Positions 47,573-61,133 are shown, counted from the stretch's first letter. The stretch is 64,000 nt of DNA from Phytoseiulus persimilis (GCA_037576195.1 CM075101.1:22630001-22694000); one strand, 5' to 3'. A program made the numbers and translations. The notes: generated from the sequence alone by a model not told the origin.

Positions 47573-49853
47573 TGGTCGGATTGTGGTCGATATCTGAAAG
47601 AGCTCTAGAGACTGAGCGCTCAACTGCAAGCGGAGCTGGCAATCGAAGCCCTCAACAGGCAGCAGAAGGACTGTGACTTCAAAAAAGAACTCCACGGATC
47701 CTCTGCAGTTCCAGCAAGTTATCGTCGGAAACTTCGAGATTCGCGCTCAGGAAATTGCTTTCTGCAGCAGCTGTTCGGTTGTTTCTGTTCGGTTCAAACA
47801 AAGAGGCTGTAGGAACGGGACAGCGAGGACGAGAGCGAGGAAAATGGAGTGGGTAGGCTGAGCATAACGAAGCTGAAATTCGTCCCCACTGAGCCCGGCC
47901 CGACCGCTTCGCTGTTGGGAGAGGAGTTTTCGGGCTCATTCGTTTCGGGCTGTAGAGCAAAATCCTGAGACGCCGTCGCGAGCGGCTGCGGCCTCACTCA
48001 ACGCCACCCTTCACCACTTTCAAGGATTGCGCCGCTTTGTGTGCGCCGGCTCACAGACCAAACCCCGAGACCTTTTTGATTTCTTCGCTCGACCCAGATC
48101 GTTAAAGTCTGCTCTGAGCTTCAGAACTAAGCTTCAACGACCTCCTCGTGAGTGGAATCAATAGAGGAGAAGGGGGAAGGAAGAGGTTCAGACCCCGATG
48201 GTGAATGTATGTAACATCAAGGTCAACGCTTTCATGGCTCCGACGCCCTCCCGTTCTTGCCTTGATATTCCTTACTCTGCTTTGTGTCGCCTCGTTCCGC
48301 TATCCGGCTGTGCTCCGTTCCGTCTTGGCTCGCCAGTATTGTGGCGAAGTGTTTCGGTCGTTTCGAGAAAAGTGTTCCGAGGTATTGGTTCGGAAGCGAA
48401 AGCTCACTCTTCTGAACACGGACAGGCTGAGTGGCCTTCGGTTCAGCTAGACCCCTCGTAGTCCAGGACCAGGTTTTCCGCAGCTGCAGGCTCTCCTGGA
48501 TGTCGGGCTGCTTGCTCTGCTCACAAACGGAAATGGGTCCGGATGTTTGGTCCGCAGTTTCCGCCTCACGGTTCACGGTTGTTCTCTACGTGCCAACTGA
48601 GTCGTCGCGCCCGTTGTCGACGACAGAGGTCAGCAAGTCGAACCAACGACCGGAGTGAATCAACCAGAGCACCCCTGCCTGCCCTACTCGAGAACCAACT
48701 CGGGTAGCCACCAGCCAACTTAACCGCCCGTAGCCGACGGACAAGCTATTGGAACGAAAAAACTCTTCCTTTCAACCGGAAGTTTGGTCGAACAAAGTTA
48801 AAAGCCAAACTTCCTGCTAACTGATAAAAAACACCCTCGGCTGGGTGCTTCGCCCGACCGTGACGGGGGCTCGGTGGCCCGGCTCCCTCCAGAGGGTGTG
48901 GATTGATTCGACCGACGAACTCACGACAAGCGGCAGATTCATTGCGGCAGCACTATGTCCGCGTTTCTGGACGAACCGAGTCATGTCGCGGACTTCTTTG
49001 GTCGATGCGGCGAGAATCGCGTTTCGTTGGCAAGAACTGTGATTCCTTCTCCCGTTTGGACCTCAGTTTTTATCATCGGGAGAAGAGTCATTGCGAATTT
49101 CGGTGGGCTCGTCGATCACTTCCTCATTTCCAAGTTCTTCACGAGCAAAAATGAGAGAAGCAGTTTGATGGTTTTGTCGCTGGTTGACGCCCGAGCCGGA
49201 AACAATGCTGGAGGTCGTCAACCGGCGATCTCACGTCCAGAGACGGAGTTCAGCTCGGCACTTTTCGTCGGGCTCTCTCATGAGCTCGCTGTACTCCGCT
49301 TGGATGCTCGGCCCAGACTCCTCCCGCATGCGTGCGGGAGCGGGCCGACGATGAGAAAGGACGGATTCTGAGTGTATCGTGGAAGTCTCCAGTTTTCACT
49401 TGGTCAAGCCGGATGGCCTCCGAGATGGACTCATGTGGCGACCTCTGAATGTGTTTCCGTAGCGTTGAACGACGGAATGGTCTCTCTTACGAGGTTCCTT
49501 GATCAAGATTGCTTCACAGCACCGCGGGCTCCAGAGGAGGATTGACCAGAGCTGATTGCTCGCGTGGCTGGCTTGCATCCAAGAGCAGAGAAAATCGGCG
49601 ATCGAGATCGGCCAACGTCTCGAAATCTTTTCCATCACGGTGGCTTGGGGATGATCAACACCAGGGCCAGAGACTATATGCACTAAACGGTATGCGCGTC
49701 TCCCATGACCATGCAAGGATTGTGGGAAAAGTACGGAGGTCACGCATGAAAACGTCCTTTCTCAAAATGTTTCTTCGTCGGGCATGTCACACACATTCCC
49801 AAACGGGTCCAGTTTATTAATGGTGTCCAGCGATGACTTTCCACCCCCAAACT
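47573..49853. other. no recognisable gene
   Basis: Short frames only. Hairpins: GGAAGTTTGG at 48778-48787 pairs with 48805-48814, and CTCCCGCA/TGCGGGAG at 49321-49340. An inverted copy of the 46037 minisatellite is at 47926-47951. Confidence 0.4.
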
Positions 49854-50884
49854 TACAAGGGGACTATGCGGAGTGTGACATCCAGCCTTGAATGTGAGGG
49901 TGCCCGTTTTTTAGTCCATGCTGTGTCATACTCAGGCCCGCAATTGATCGTGTTGAATAGGCCTGTGGTTTTTTTCCCGATGGATCCGGAATCCGGAAAA
50001 TTATTGGTTTTCCGCCTTTCCGGACCCGATTGACGGCCCTGTTCTTGATTGGTGACAAGAGTTTCCGACTCCAAATAAGTGACTGGACTGGGTAGAACAC
50101 GGGTAGATCGAGTGAATCTTGTTTCACCTGAGTCAGAGCGGGAAGGAAGATTCCGGAAGAGCCGTAAGGCTCAGTCTTCAACGAGTGTTGTGCCCATTTC
50201 ATACCATGCCGCTCACATGTGCGGTTTTTTCTTGGCGTCATAAGTGAAACTCGGGAGCGCATGCGACAGAATATCTTTCCAAGTATTCATCGGATTTTTC
50301 GCGCCGTTAATCTCTTGATAGGATTTGCTTTCATCGTCCTCAAGACGTCCAAACCCATTGTCGTGAGTCGTTCTTCGAACAGGACTAGTATCATCTTTGG
50401 CCTATTAGCGGATTCGTTCAATCATAGCTGAATTTTTGTTGTCGAGAACGCGTTTTCTCATGAAGTCCAATCCAGGAAGGAAGCCATGGTTGTCATTCAT
50501 AGCAATGCAAGCATTCGCACGCGCAGCGGATGTTACGCAATTCCAACACCAATTCGCATTGATCGGCTTCTCCGCGATCATGACCACAAGGAGGAATCTC
50601 GTCGTGCTGCCGCTCGGAGTGTCTAGTTGATCTCACTGTGCATTACCTATATCAGTCGCTGATTCGAGTCGGAAACTCGAGTCACCAGTCAATAACAGGC
50701 GAATGATATGCGCAGCAAAACCGGAAAACCTTTTCTTTCGAGTTTCGACCTCCCTCCAGAAAAAGATAACGAGCCTATTCAAGAACCTATTCAATTGCGG
50801 GCCTGAACACGACCCACCATGGACTACAGAATGGGCGCCCCGTCATTCAAACTGGGTGTTACATTTCGTATAGTTCTCTTGTGA
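49854..50884. mobile_element. foldback element 3, about 1.03 kb, second family
   Basis: The left end TACAAGGGGACTATGCG matches in inverse the right end (complement CACAAGAGAACTATACG). The inverted match continues inward: TCAGGCCCGCAATTGA is exact in both arms (about 49931 and 50797), then GGTTTTCCG, and CCTGTT-TTGA-TGGTGAC with GAGTTTCCGACTC (about 50040 and 50675). The central 400 bp no longer pairs clearly. No transposase and no clear target duplication were found; ends are approximate. The sequence is not like the family at 28448-30989. Confidence 0.75.
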
Positions 50885-53800
50885 GATCGGCCACGGGAGC
50901 CTTCCTTCTCACGACTTAGAAGAAGTTTAAACCCAGTTGAGGAATTCCGGACGCCAATTCATAGAGGAACTAAGGCACAATGGATAGAATTCTGACGCTC
51001 GAAATTTGGCTTGACTGAATGCGAATAACACCCCGGTTTTTGTCACCTTCACGCTCGAAAACCTCTCAAGTAAACATGACGACTCGCGAAGTCTCCTCCG
51101 CATACTCTTTTCTGCGCGCCTTCGCAGTTAAGTACGAATGACACAACCTGCAGTGCATCTGGAAGAAAATCGAGGGACGATTTCCGGATACCTATCCACG
51201 AACACGGCGAGGACGCGGCTGTCCTCGAAGCCTCTCGAAAGCGGTAACAAGCTCGCATTGATGTCATGAGTCGTCGAGTTCACTCCCACGGTCTGAAGAT
51301 TGGGAGCTTCCAATGGCATAGAACACCGCATCTGTGCGAGGCACGCAGTCTGCGACCGGAGGATTGCGCAGCCGACAAGTAGAACGCCATGCTGGTTCGA
51401 GTGGCAAGCGAATCTGCGATTCAGCTCTGAATCGTTAGGAAACGCGTGTGTCAGATTTCCCAACGACATTTTGCCAAAACATTCGCTCAGATCCACAGAC
51501 CCGATTTTTCTCGTCAGTAGATCCACGCATGGGGAAAAGTGAGGAGGCAGCTGAGGAAATTGGCGCAGGACGCGGAGCAAGGGTGGCTGACATGGCAGAC
51601 AGGCCATCGTCTCCGGAGGGAAGAACAGCAACCTCGAATTTCCTGAGGAGGGCCAGAACGGTTTCACGCAAAGGGTTGAACGAAGTCCAGAGAGCCTGCA
51701 TCGGAGAAACAGGTTCTTGTTCCACTTGGTTTTGACGCAGACCAGACCGGGGGTTTGTTTGGGGTTTCCTCTCTCTCCTGTTCATTGGGTCAATATGCGA
51801 AGACTCCGCTATCGCGCCTGCCTCCTGAGGGGCTCGTCGTCGTCTCCTTCGTTGTCGACGTCTAATAAAGAACGAATGAACGAACGAAGCAAAGCTGAGT
51901 CCGCCGAGCATCGTTCTTTTTGTATTGGAATCCTTTATTGGCTATTGGTAGAGGAAGCACGTTTTATTTTGGTATTCACCCAAACAGACCGCCGTGCCTC
52001 CGGTCTGGGGACGCTCTGAGAGGGAGTTGATTGCCCACAGCTCATCTGAGAACGCTCCGGTTTTTGTGCTCTTCTTGGTGCGGCGAGGCGGTCAGCGCGG
52101 GGGATCTGGAGTTTGTTTGTCGAGTTCCGAAATACGATTATATGAGTCCGAATGCACAATACGTAGCAATTGTAAGCAGCAGCCTCCGTATCGGGAAAAT
52201 AAGAGCGGTATGAGTGCACACATGGCGAGTTTTAGGCTCATTCCATACTTCACGACTTTTGTGCGAATTTATTACTGTCTCTTATCGAGGAACAGTTCTG
52301 GCCACATGGACAGCGTTAGACCCTCGCAGCACTGAGGAAGTCACATCAGGCTCTTGGAAGGATAAGAACAGGATTGAGCTGATGTACGGTGTGCGTTTGT
52401 AGAATCGTGTCCCCGATCAGCTCGCAACGGAAATCTGGAGAGCCGTAAAAATAACCGTTGCGACGAAAACCCGTTCGGTTGAAAACCCGTCCCTCGGTGT
52501 AGCGGATCGAGCCGAGCTTCGAAGCATAGAACACAGGCCGACGAGCAGTGCTTGCTCCAACGTGAGAACTGTCTATCTAAAGGATAGCAGAGTGCACCGG
52601 AAGCCAAGCTGCAAAGGTTACCGATCAATGATATTAACAGTATTTTAGGGGGACCACGGCGTCCGGCGAGTCCGGCGGAGGTTTCCTTGGTCAGTGAACG
52701 AGAAGATGCCGACTAAATTACGTCAAGCTCGGATCCCCGTATTGAATGATATCAGGAGCTGAGGAGGGAACCTTCATCCTTCTACTCCGTGTCTGAGATG
52801 GGTCGTCCGCTATTTCCCGGCATGACACCGTTCGCTGACCTCGGATTCTAGCTCTCGACTCCGGTGCGATTTCCTCGGTTCGTACTCGATGGAGCCGAAG
52901 GTCACAGTCTTATGCCGAATTCCATGTACCTGGACTCCGCAGCTGTAGACATTGTCAATGGAGCGCGACTAGCTTGCAGCAGAAAGCGAGCTGTCGGACG
53001 AGCCGAAGTGGGGTGGCATCCGTCGAAGCTTATTGTTCTTATTCAAGCTGTGTGATTTATATTTCAGTCCCTCCTTGCTCATGCGAGTGTAGTCTTCAGA
53101 AGTCTCTGCTTTGCATAGAAGCTTAGCTGGATCCGTTTAACCATCAAAACGAGTGGAAGGGGTTTCCCCTCCGCTTCGACCGTGCGAGTTTCCGTCGCGA
53201 TCAGTTTCGCCATCGAATCGGGTGTGAGCCCGCTCGGTCCCTGATGGAATCTTCAGAATGTGAATCGTTCTTATTCCACAACCTGACGGTAAACCTCGTC
53301 AGCTGCTTAACGTCGGGCTCCAGCTTTATCCGCGACTCACTGATCCAGCAGAAACCGAAATCTTCTCTCTTCACATGGCGACTCGCCTAGCTTCTCTATC
53401 TCCGTGTGTTTTTCCTCTAGAGGGGAATTCTCCGCTGTGGATAGAACGTGACTGAACTCCAGACAGTTTGTGGACAGTGAGGAGGAGGAGCAGCGGAGGG
53501 GCTTCCATCCTCATTTTTGCCCGAGGGTCGCAATCAAACCCGGACCAGCATCGATGGAGCGATAGTCAAACCACAAACTTTTGTTGCGCGTGGTCGGTGA
53601 ATTTGTCTTGGTTCAGAAGCACAGCTCATGCCGAGTCTCCGAACGAGAACGCGCTGTTCCCGCGAGCTGCAATTCATCGATGAGGTCTGGGGGTGAGCCA
53701 TGACGGCGATAACCGCGAAAAACTCCCGCAGAGTCTCGGAGATCCGTTATTTCTCGTCGCCTGTTTTTCTCGCGGTCGAGCCCAAAGCCCGAGGACCGGG

Positions 53801-56800
53801 ATCGAAACAGGAGTTCAGAGGACGGTCGTCCGAGCTCGAACGCTCTGGATGCGACAAACGTTTCACGAATCCCTAAGTTGAAACGAAGTCCAGTTCATGT
53901 AGTGCAGGACGTGGATGGATGACTATGCCATCGAACTATCCTGAACGTGTTAGTCACCTTCCCTCACTCGCGGGTATGTGCTCTCCATATGAAGTGGTTG
54001 ACCAATGTGGCCGTGCACTGCGCTGTGGTCAACCCTTGGCCGTTCGACCACCGGTCGGAGAGAAGTGCTGACGCGTGCGCTGCGTCGCGATGATGTGGTG
54101 GGGAGGGAAGGGACGACGGAGACAGTCGGGAGAAGCACCGGGACAACGATGAGATCCAGCAGGATAACGACGACGAGGAAAGATCACAATTTGTGTTCGA
54201 CTTGATTCAGCCGGGGTCGACGCTCGTAAACGTGACGGGAGTGCGGCATCCGACCGTCCACCCCGGCTGAGCGCTGTTCTGCTCCCAGCGGTTCCCAATG
54301 CTTCTCGTTCCACCTCCTCCTCATACATCACTTGGAGCAGACGAAGCAAAACAAGACGAAAATAAAGACACGAGACGCAACATGTATCGAGTAACGGTCT
54401 ACGGTAGCATAACCCCTCCCGGTAACACGTCCGATCACCCCGCGTCCCGCTGGACTCAAACATGAAGTCAGACACACGGCGGATCCTTAGAGTCGTCTAT
54501 CGATGCTGCTTGGGTTGACGGTTGTTTCTTCCATGGAAACATTCGCGTATCGGGACGGGACGTTTACGCAGGTGCTGCAAACACTGTTTCCTCAACCAAA
54601 GTCAATAATCAAGAGAGTGGATCGATGAGTTTCGAAAACAATCACGACTCGACGACTCCTTGATGAAGTTGTTCATCGGCGGCGCATCGACCGGCGTTCT
54701 CGATCAGATAGAAAACCACCGCTTGCGCCGCTCTCTCGAGCGCAGCTCTCATTTTGGTCACGGTTCCACTAAGACAACGCTGTATGCCCGGAACGTCATC
54801 TTTAACGGCATAAATCCAAGTGGCTCATTCCTCGCGCTCTCCATCACAGCCGATCGTCAGTTCGACGACGCACCAGAGTCTTGTTCAGACAGTCCTGCCG
54901 ACCGGGTAGGCCCCGATTCGGCCAGGCTTGCACGAAGATCTTCGAGCCCTCGGAGAGTTTGAGGAACGCACACTCCCGATACCGATCATGATTGATTGAC
55001 GGGTTCGATTAGTGACTTGACGGAAATCCTTGCTGTAACATATTTGACCTAGTCGCTGAGCGATCTTAATTGGATCGATGCATCACGGCGCAATAGACAT
55101 TATGGCGCTCTCGACGTGAGGTTTCATGAACACGACACAGATCACAAGAGGAAATCCGCCGTCGAGTTCCCGAAGCTTCCTGTGACGATCGTGGAACATT
55201 CGGAGAGAAGGTTCGACCGCAAACAAACGGATCTCTGAAGTGACACCGCATGCTGGGATGAGCCCAGTCGGACTAGTCCCAAACGCCGCGAGGGTTTCCT
55301 GATTCGTACTTCGAGTGCTGAACTGCTCTCAGCCATCCCTGTTGGTCCTCGAATCTGGGAACACGGGGTCAGGCTTCGCTCGAGGGGCGGCGAGAGGTTG
55401 TCCCAGGATTCCGTGTTTTTGATTCTTACCGCTGGCGCTCTCACTCCGGAAATCGAAGAAACGGGGAAATGAGAACCGTGGAAGAGCGAGAAGAAATCCT
55501 AGAAGATTGTTATCCTCCAGCTAGGATCGGAAACACCCACTTTCAATGATTCGCCTACGAATGAGCGTTTCTCATTGCTTCACTGCTGGAAAGTTCTCGA
55601 TTCTCAGTCCGATAAATCGTGAAAAACATGAAAGGAGACGCGGAGCTTGTAGCGTTCGAATCGGTGGGAAACTCGTGGGTGTGGGACTTTCGGGGAAGTC
55701 GTATCTCACATGTTTGTTGTAGTGGGGTGTCGATGCTCCTCAGCAGAACGCAGCGAGCGAGATGAGTGCTCGGTGCCAGCTGTGGGGGATGATCCGACCG
55801 ATGAATGCCTAACTGGCTGGAGTCGAGGCGGAAGAGCATAGAGCTTGTGACGGGCCGGACCGAACCGGCCCCGAGCAGATCAGACCTTTGGCAAGCCGAA
55901 GTCAGGCGAAAACGAGAGACACTCAGTTTGGCCTCTCTTCACAATGAGCCTGAGTAACGGCATCTGCAGCGGCAGATGGCCCGGCAGCTGGTCGACAAAG
56001 AGGACGATCCGGGGGGACGATGCTGCTGCTGGTGGAGCTTTATCGGCGAAATTCATTGAACCGATATGAAGGTGGCAAACTGCCATTCGATGATAGTCCT
56101 CCTCCTGCGGAACGATATTCACACTTTCAATGTGTGGATTCGAGAGGTGAATTAATGTCCCGATGATCCTGTTTTCGTGACTTGATCTGAATCCCCTGCG
56201 AGTGGCGAATATTTGAAAGCGGTGGAAGGAAGACGGCCGCAGGAATTTCGCGGGAGGCTCAATCGTCAGCTGATTGAATCGCTCAGCTTTTTCTGATTTG
56301 AGTGCGTCTGCAGGGGAATGGTGATTTCCAAAGGAGGAAAACAAAGGCTAATGCCAGGGGTGCGCGAGCCCGCATCGACACCGACGGAAGCAAAGCGAGC
56401 GTCATATGGTGTTTGCCGCAAATACAGCATTCATTGCGTGCAGCGCTCTCAAGCTCAGCCCTCAACCTGGGACGACGGTGCCCGCAATCAGACCTGACGA
56501 CCGAGGAAACTCTGTTGCGGACAGATGGCCCCGGAGTTTAAAGTTATTTTCCGCTGGAGCCAACCAGCCATTCTGGGCGACTGCTCATGACCGCGTGACG
56601 ACGGCGCGGGCAACCAAGCTGGCTGGCAAGAGGGCCAGGTGTTCAGTTCTAAGCATTCGGAATCCGACTCCAATGTCGGAGAACCATTTGTCGGTTTTTT
56701 CACGGTCTTTCCAACACCCCTGAATCCCTCGCGCGGCCCCTCGGCCGCGAGGAGGCTCCGTTGGACGCCGGCAACTAGTTTCCATGCGAAGGAGTCGGAA

Positions 56801-56851
56801 CGTAGATGGTTGACCCAATAGAGGAACCTGACGAGCGCCGATAAGAATGCC
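50885..56851. other. no firmly recognisable gene
   Basis: The most protein-like frames are on the minus strand, at 51128-51667 (179 residues, including SECFGKMSLGNLTHAFP and VFVDRYPEIVPRF) and 55880-56344 (154 residues). Neither carries a known domain, nor did I find splice signals that select them. No repeats of note. Confidence 0.35.
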
Positions 56852-57061
56852 ATGCCCGAACGGAACGAAAGTAAACCAAGTTCGTCCGAGATGGGAAGGC
56901 GGTCAAAATCCATCGGGAGCTTCATGGGCAGCCGTGAAGCTTATGCGAAACGATCTCTCGGAGCGCAGGATGAAGCCATTTCATGTGTCATCAGGAGGAG
57001 CGAAAGGAGGGATTCACATGCTACATCCATCCGGAGTGTAAATAGCTACCTCCGTGTTCAG
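56852..57061 (+). other. candidate first coding exon, 70 codons, unknown product
   Basis: An ATG with G at -3 opens MPERNESKPSSSEMGRRSKS and runs 70 codons to GTTCAG|GTGAGC, a near-ideal donor, ending in phase 0 after YLRVQ. The peptide is basic and Ser-rich (SKSIGSFMGSREAY, RRSERRDSHATSIRS) with several possible kinase sites, as in disordered N-termini of signalling proteins. The rest of the frame continues to 57190. I could not name the family or find the next exon. Confidence 0.25.
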
Positions 57062-57400
57062 GTGAGCGGTGGGAATTTATTCTTGGCTTCCCCGGAACGC
57101 GCACTTCTGGATCCGTCATCAACAGTCCCGGCACTCAGGTTGGTGAGCCGGATGGCTTCAAGAATTGAGAGAGAACAGCATCTAAAATGATAATGGTGCT
57201 CCAGCCAATGATCTTCGTGACAATGATTTCCGCCATGCTCAATATCCCTGATAATAATCAAGATGACCTCGGCGTTCCCTCGAGATCGCCAGGGCACCCC
57301 ATGGATCAGGTTTGTACGACGGGTCTTCTCCCAACAGCGAGCAGCAGGGGAGGAGGACGGGGCGGGCACTTAATCACGTTTAATATCAATCCAACGGCCT

Positions 57401-57420
57401 ATTGTTTGTTTACAAACAAT
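57401..57420. promoter_or_regulatory. near-perfect palindrome with forkhead site
   Basis: ATTGTTTGT and ACAAACAAT face each other around TT, and the strand reads TGTTTAC, the core forkhead (FOX) site, at 57407-57413. It lies 340 bp after the candidate exon at 56852. Only the motif is seen; function is inference. Confidence 0.3.
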
Positions 57421-57690
57421 CTGCGACACTTGGTCGCACAGGAAACTCTCACCCCGTCCACTCCGCCGGTAGGTCCGTGCTGCAAGCTGCTGCTGCCGCT
57501 AGGCTTCCAGCCGATGCTGCTCGCCGGGATGCGAGGCGCTCCTATCTCAACACTCAAAGAGCCCAGAGCAAACGACGAAGAAGTTGATGGCCAGCGACTC
57601 TTGCATATAATGGTTCAATGTAGCTTCTGTATCTGGGCGTCGTATCCCAGCGCATACGAGTTGGAGGGGGAAGGGGAATATATGAGGGTC

Positions 57691-57713
57691 TGTGTGGGTG
57701 TTTGTGTGTGTCT
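57691..57713. repeat. (GT)n microsatellite
   Basis: GT repeats with GG and TT interruptions. Confidence 0.85.
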
Positions 57714-59072
57714 CTGTTATTCCTTCCTGGGCAGGCAAAGCATGTGAGCAGCAGGCCGGACACCCTGCTCGGTGCCGCACACACTGAGCGGACGGCGAGC
57801 AGGCGTTGCCTACCCGCTGATGGAGGAAATGAGATGATCAAGTCGAGCAGAAACAACTCACTGAAGCATACTAGAAAGGAGAACGAGAACGGCAACGAAA
57901 AGATCACACCGTCCTGGGATTTGACGCCTTCAGATTTTAGTCCAACTCAAGCCTTGTGGGACATGCGCTCGCCTTCTCTCCCGAGCCTCCGTTTCCTCTC
58001 CCTCGTTGACTCTCCGCCCCATCGCATCCTGTTCCTCTCGCTGCAAGTGTGTGACATTGACATTCTAAGAGTCAACGCCACCTGCGCACTAATTGAGTGG
58101 AGCTCGATTGATCTGCCGCAGCAGTGGTACATCAGAAAGAACTGGCGACGAGGGCACCGAACAAATTGAAATGAGCTCAACCGGTAAGCGTCGTGGCCTA
58201 TCCCGACAGCTGCTGGAGTCGTCGAGTTGTTATCCAGAATGAAAGCTCAAGGTAACGAAAGAGTCCGAGAATTCCTCAATCATAGCGTCCCCCGAGCATG
58301 CGTTCATCGTCTACCAATGAGCTCAAATCCCGCGCCCCTCTACAGGCTACCGTTGAGAGAGCGCGGGTCATACGCCGAAACTCGAGGAAGTAGATGAATT
58401 ATGACGAACTTTTTGGAGCACTCGCTGATCACAGCGTTCGAAATCCGTCGATTGAGTTTCTTAAATCAATCAACGCACGAACATCAACAGCCTGCGTGCA
58501 GATCGGGCGTACGGCTAACCGGCACACTTGATGGTTGACTGGGGTCTGTTCCGAGTTTTTTTTTATTTATCATCCAGGGTAGCCCTTGCGCAGCCAATAA
58601 ATAAATTTCCATCAAATTTCACCCTTCATGAGTCGACCGCTTTTTTTGCTATGGCGCTAGCCTCCTCGCTCCAATTAATCACCGAGCTTCTTATCGTTTC
58701 TCTTTTTTTTTGCAAATTCGCGGCCCGTCAAAAAGTTAGCTGGCTCACTGAGCGGCGGCTGTCTTTTTGTTCAACGAAAAAGTGGAAGTGGGGGAAATCC
58801 ATTTTTTCCATCGTTGCATTGAGGAAGCAGCCGTGCAGGCCGACAGTCAGGCGAGCGAAAGGCGAGCGGGCAGGCCGGTCGGCGAGAGTGTGGAAAAAGG
58901 CAAGACGAGGCAAAGGCAAGAACTCTCCTCATTCGACTCAGCCGTCAGCTTGTGCACTCCGAGAGTAGAGCATCCATCGGACAGAGCAGCGGCCGAAGTT
59001 GATGGCCGCCGAAGTTTTTTACAAGCTTGCAAGTATGTCCGTCCGTGAGTCCAACCGTCGATTCGCTAGCCT

Positions 59073-59088
59073 AATCAATCAATCAATC
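59073..59088. repeat. (AATC)4 microsatellite
   Basis: Four perfect units. Confidence 0.9.
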
Positions 59089-61048
59089 TGAGCCACGTTC
59101 TAAGCCTAAAAGTCTGCGTCGTCGTTGATGAAACTCAAAATTTGAGAAAGGAAAACCGCTTCTCTTCAATCATCTGCAAGCCACCGTTAGCCCTGCCGCC
59201 TCCGGAGGGGCGGAGAGGGGGGAACTCAGGAAAGATCGGCGCGAGCAGTGGCAGCGGCAGTTCCCGAACCTTGAATCGACCTTGCACCGTTTCCTCGCTC
59301 AGTATTGAAGGTTAGGTCCGTCATCAAACAGCTGCAGCAGTTCAATAGTGGATCGATAGCCTCTCGGACGAGAAACTTGGAGCTCTCCCGTGAATAGAGG
59401 CGACCGGAGACTCAGCAGATCCGAAATCCAAATGTGGCCCTCGGAGATATTTGGGACGATATCACTCGTCCATCTCATTAAATATGAATATACCTCGAGG
59501 TCCTGATGGCTGCCCGGAACGGAAGCCTGAAAAATGTTACTCTGGTCTGAGTGGCTTGAGGCTTTTTGAGTCAGCTAATGTTCCGAGGCCGTCGCCGGAA
59601 TCGCCGATGTCGTCCCCATACTGTTTGAGATCCACGAGAAAGTTTTTTCTGCCCGCCTTTCGAGGACGCAGTCGGCCAGCGGGATGCCATTGGTGAGGTT
59701 TTTATTCGCGCGTCCTTGAGAACAGCTCCCTCAGTTCGTACAAGGAACAACGGGATGTGGGAGAGGCAGTAGGCGGGCCACGAGGGAAACTTGAGCAGGC
59801 CGGCGGAATGGAACCCGAACGAACGAACAAACAGTTCAGAACTCAATCTATTAGGATAACAAGGATTGGTTAGAGTCGGCTGAGCCTCGAGGAGCATTGA
59901 TGTAGGGAGCAGGAAAATACAAGGAGCAACTGTCGAGCGAGCAAAAATGTTGGTCGGTCGAGGATCCCCATCAGTCTTTGTCGTTCGGCGCTCGTCGTCA
60001 GATAACGGACGTTGGAGCCTCTCCATCCGTGCGCGACCTTTCCAAGTCGGGGATGAGCTGACTCTATCGTCGTGATCCTTGAGGAGAGACAAACCGCCTC
60101 AACGAACGCGTCAATCGATGCAGAAATGCGTTCATCCGCTCAGTGAGCCCAAGTAGGTTTCTTCGTTGAACTGGAGTCTATTCATGAATCCGTTGGATGG
60201 ATCCGGGAGCCCTCCCAGATGCCGATGTAGAGTCTTGACAATGCGCGATTCGGGATAAGTTTCGCCAACTTCCAGAACAGAACCCCAGCGCTGCCCGCTC
60301 TCTCACTAGACAGCGGTATCGGGCATGACGCTCCGCCAGGTTCCACTCTGGGAATATTGGGTTGATACTGGGCAGAACGGATTCTCCGAGGAAACTTTTA
60401 AGTCTCCCAGACCAGACCTGAAGTTCGACTCGGGGCCGGACCCGATCGATGAGTTTCCAGAACGGGGATCGAAGACGACCGGAATCCGTCGCTGACAGTC
60501 TGAGCGGCCGCGGCTCCTCGAAAATCAAACGCGTTCTCGATTAGCTTCAAGTGTGATCGTCTTCGAGGGGACGAGGACACCCCGGAGCAAGAGATCAACT
60601 TCTCTGTCCGCCCGACGACCCGTCGCCACGTGTGCGCCTTCTCCGGCCATGAGGCGGCTTCCCAGACTCCAATTTTGACCTCTTTGATCCTCAAATGGGT
60701 TTTCCAACGAGGCTATTCTCTGACGCAGTTCTTCTCTTAGGTTCGTTCGCTCGCTACTCAGTGACTGACTAGCTGGATTTTCAATCAAGGCGTCGATTTC
60801 GTATTGAGGAGGAGAACGACGACGGCGGTGGCTCCCCAGAAGATGGGAAAAGTCGGCGAGAACACTCTCAGATCGGAAGACCGGGAACCGGTGTCGAGGA
60901 GACGGCCGGCGGCGTGCAACGGTCTAGGTGCGAGGAGGGACCAAACGCAAACGCCAGAGAGGGAGAGGAAGCGACGAGCTATCGTAACGCTCGCTTCTCC
61001 CGACGTCGTCTTGAATTTATATTGGAACCCATCCACCTTCTCACTATT

Positions 61049-61133
61049 GATCGATCAATCCATCCCGCCTCCTAGTCATCCATCAATCCATCTATCCGAT
61101 CATCAGAAGGCCGATCAATCGACGCATCGATCT
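61049..61133. repeat. degenerate (ATCC/ATCA)n repeat
   Basis: Tetranucleotide units CATC, AATC and GATC in irregular order over about 85 bases. Confidence 0.75.

Noticed and set aside
48840..48900. GC-rich hairpin followed by T-rich DNA as a bacterial-type terminator
   Set aside because: The window is eukaryotic and the hairpin is short; no adjoining gene.
51128..51667. 179-residue minus-strand frame as a gene
   Set aside because: It looks protein-like in places but has no recognised family, no signal and an overlapping frame of similar length; kept only as a note in the region entry.
57702..58169. Frame ending VNATCALIEWSSIDLP as a fibronectin type III exon
   Set aside because: The resemblance is limited to one strand motif; the rest of the fold and a proper exon boundary are missing, and the start is in GT repeat.
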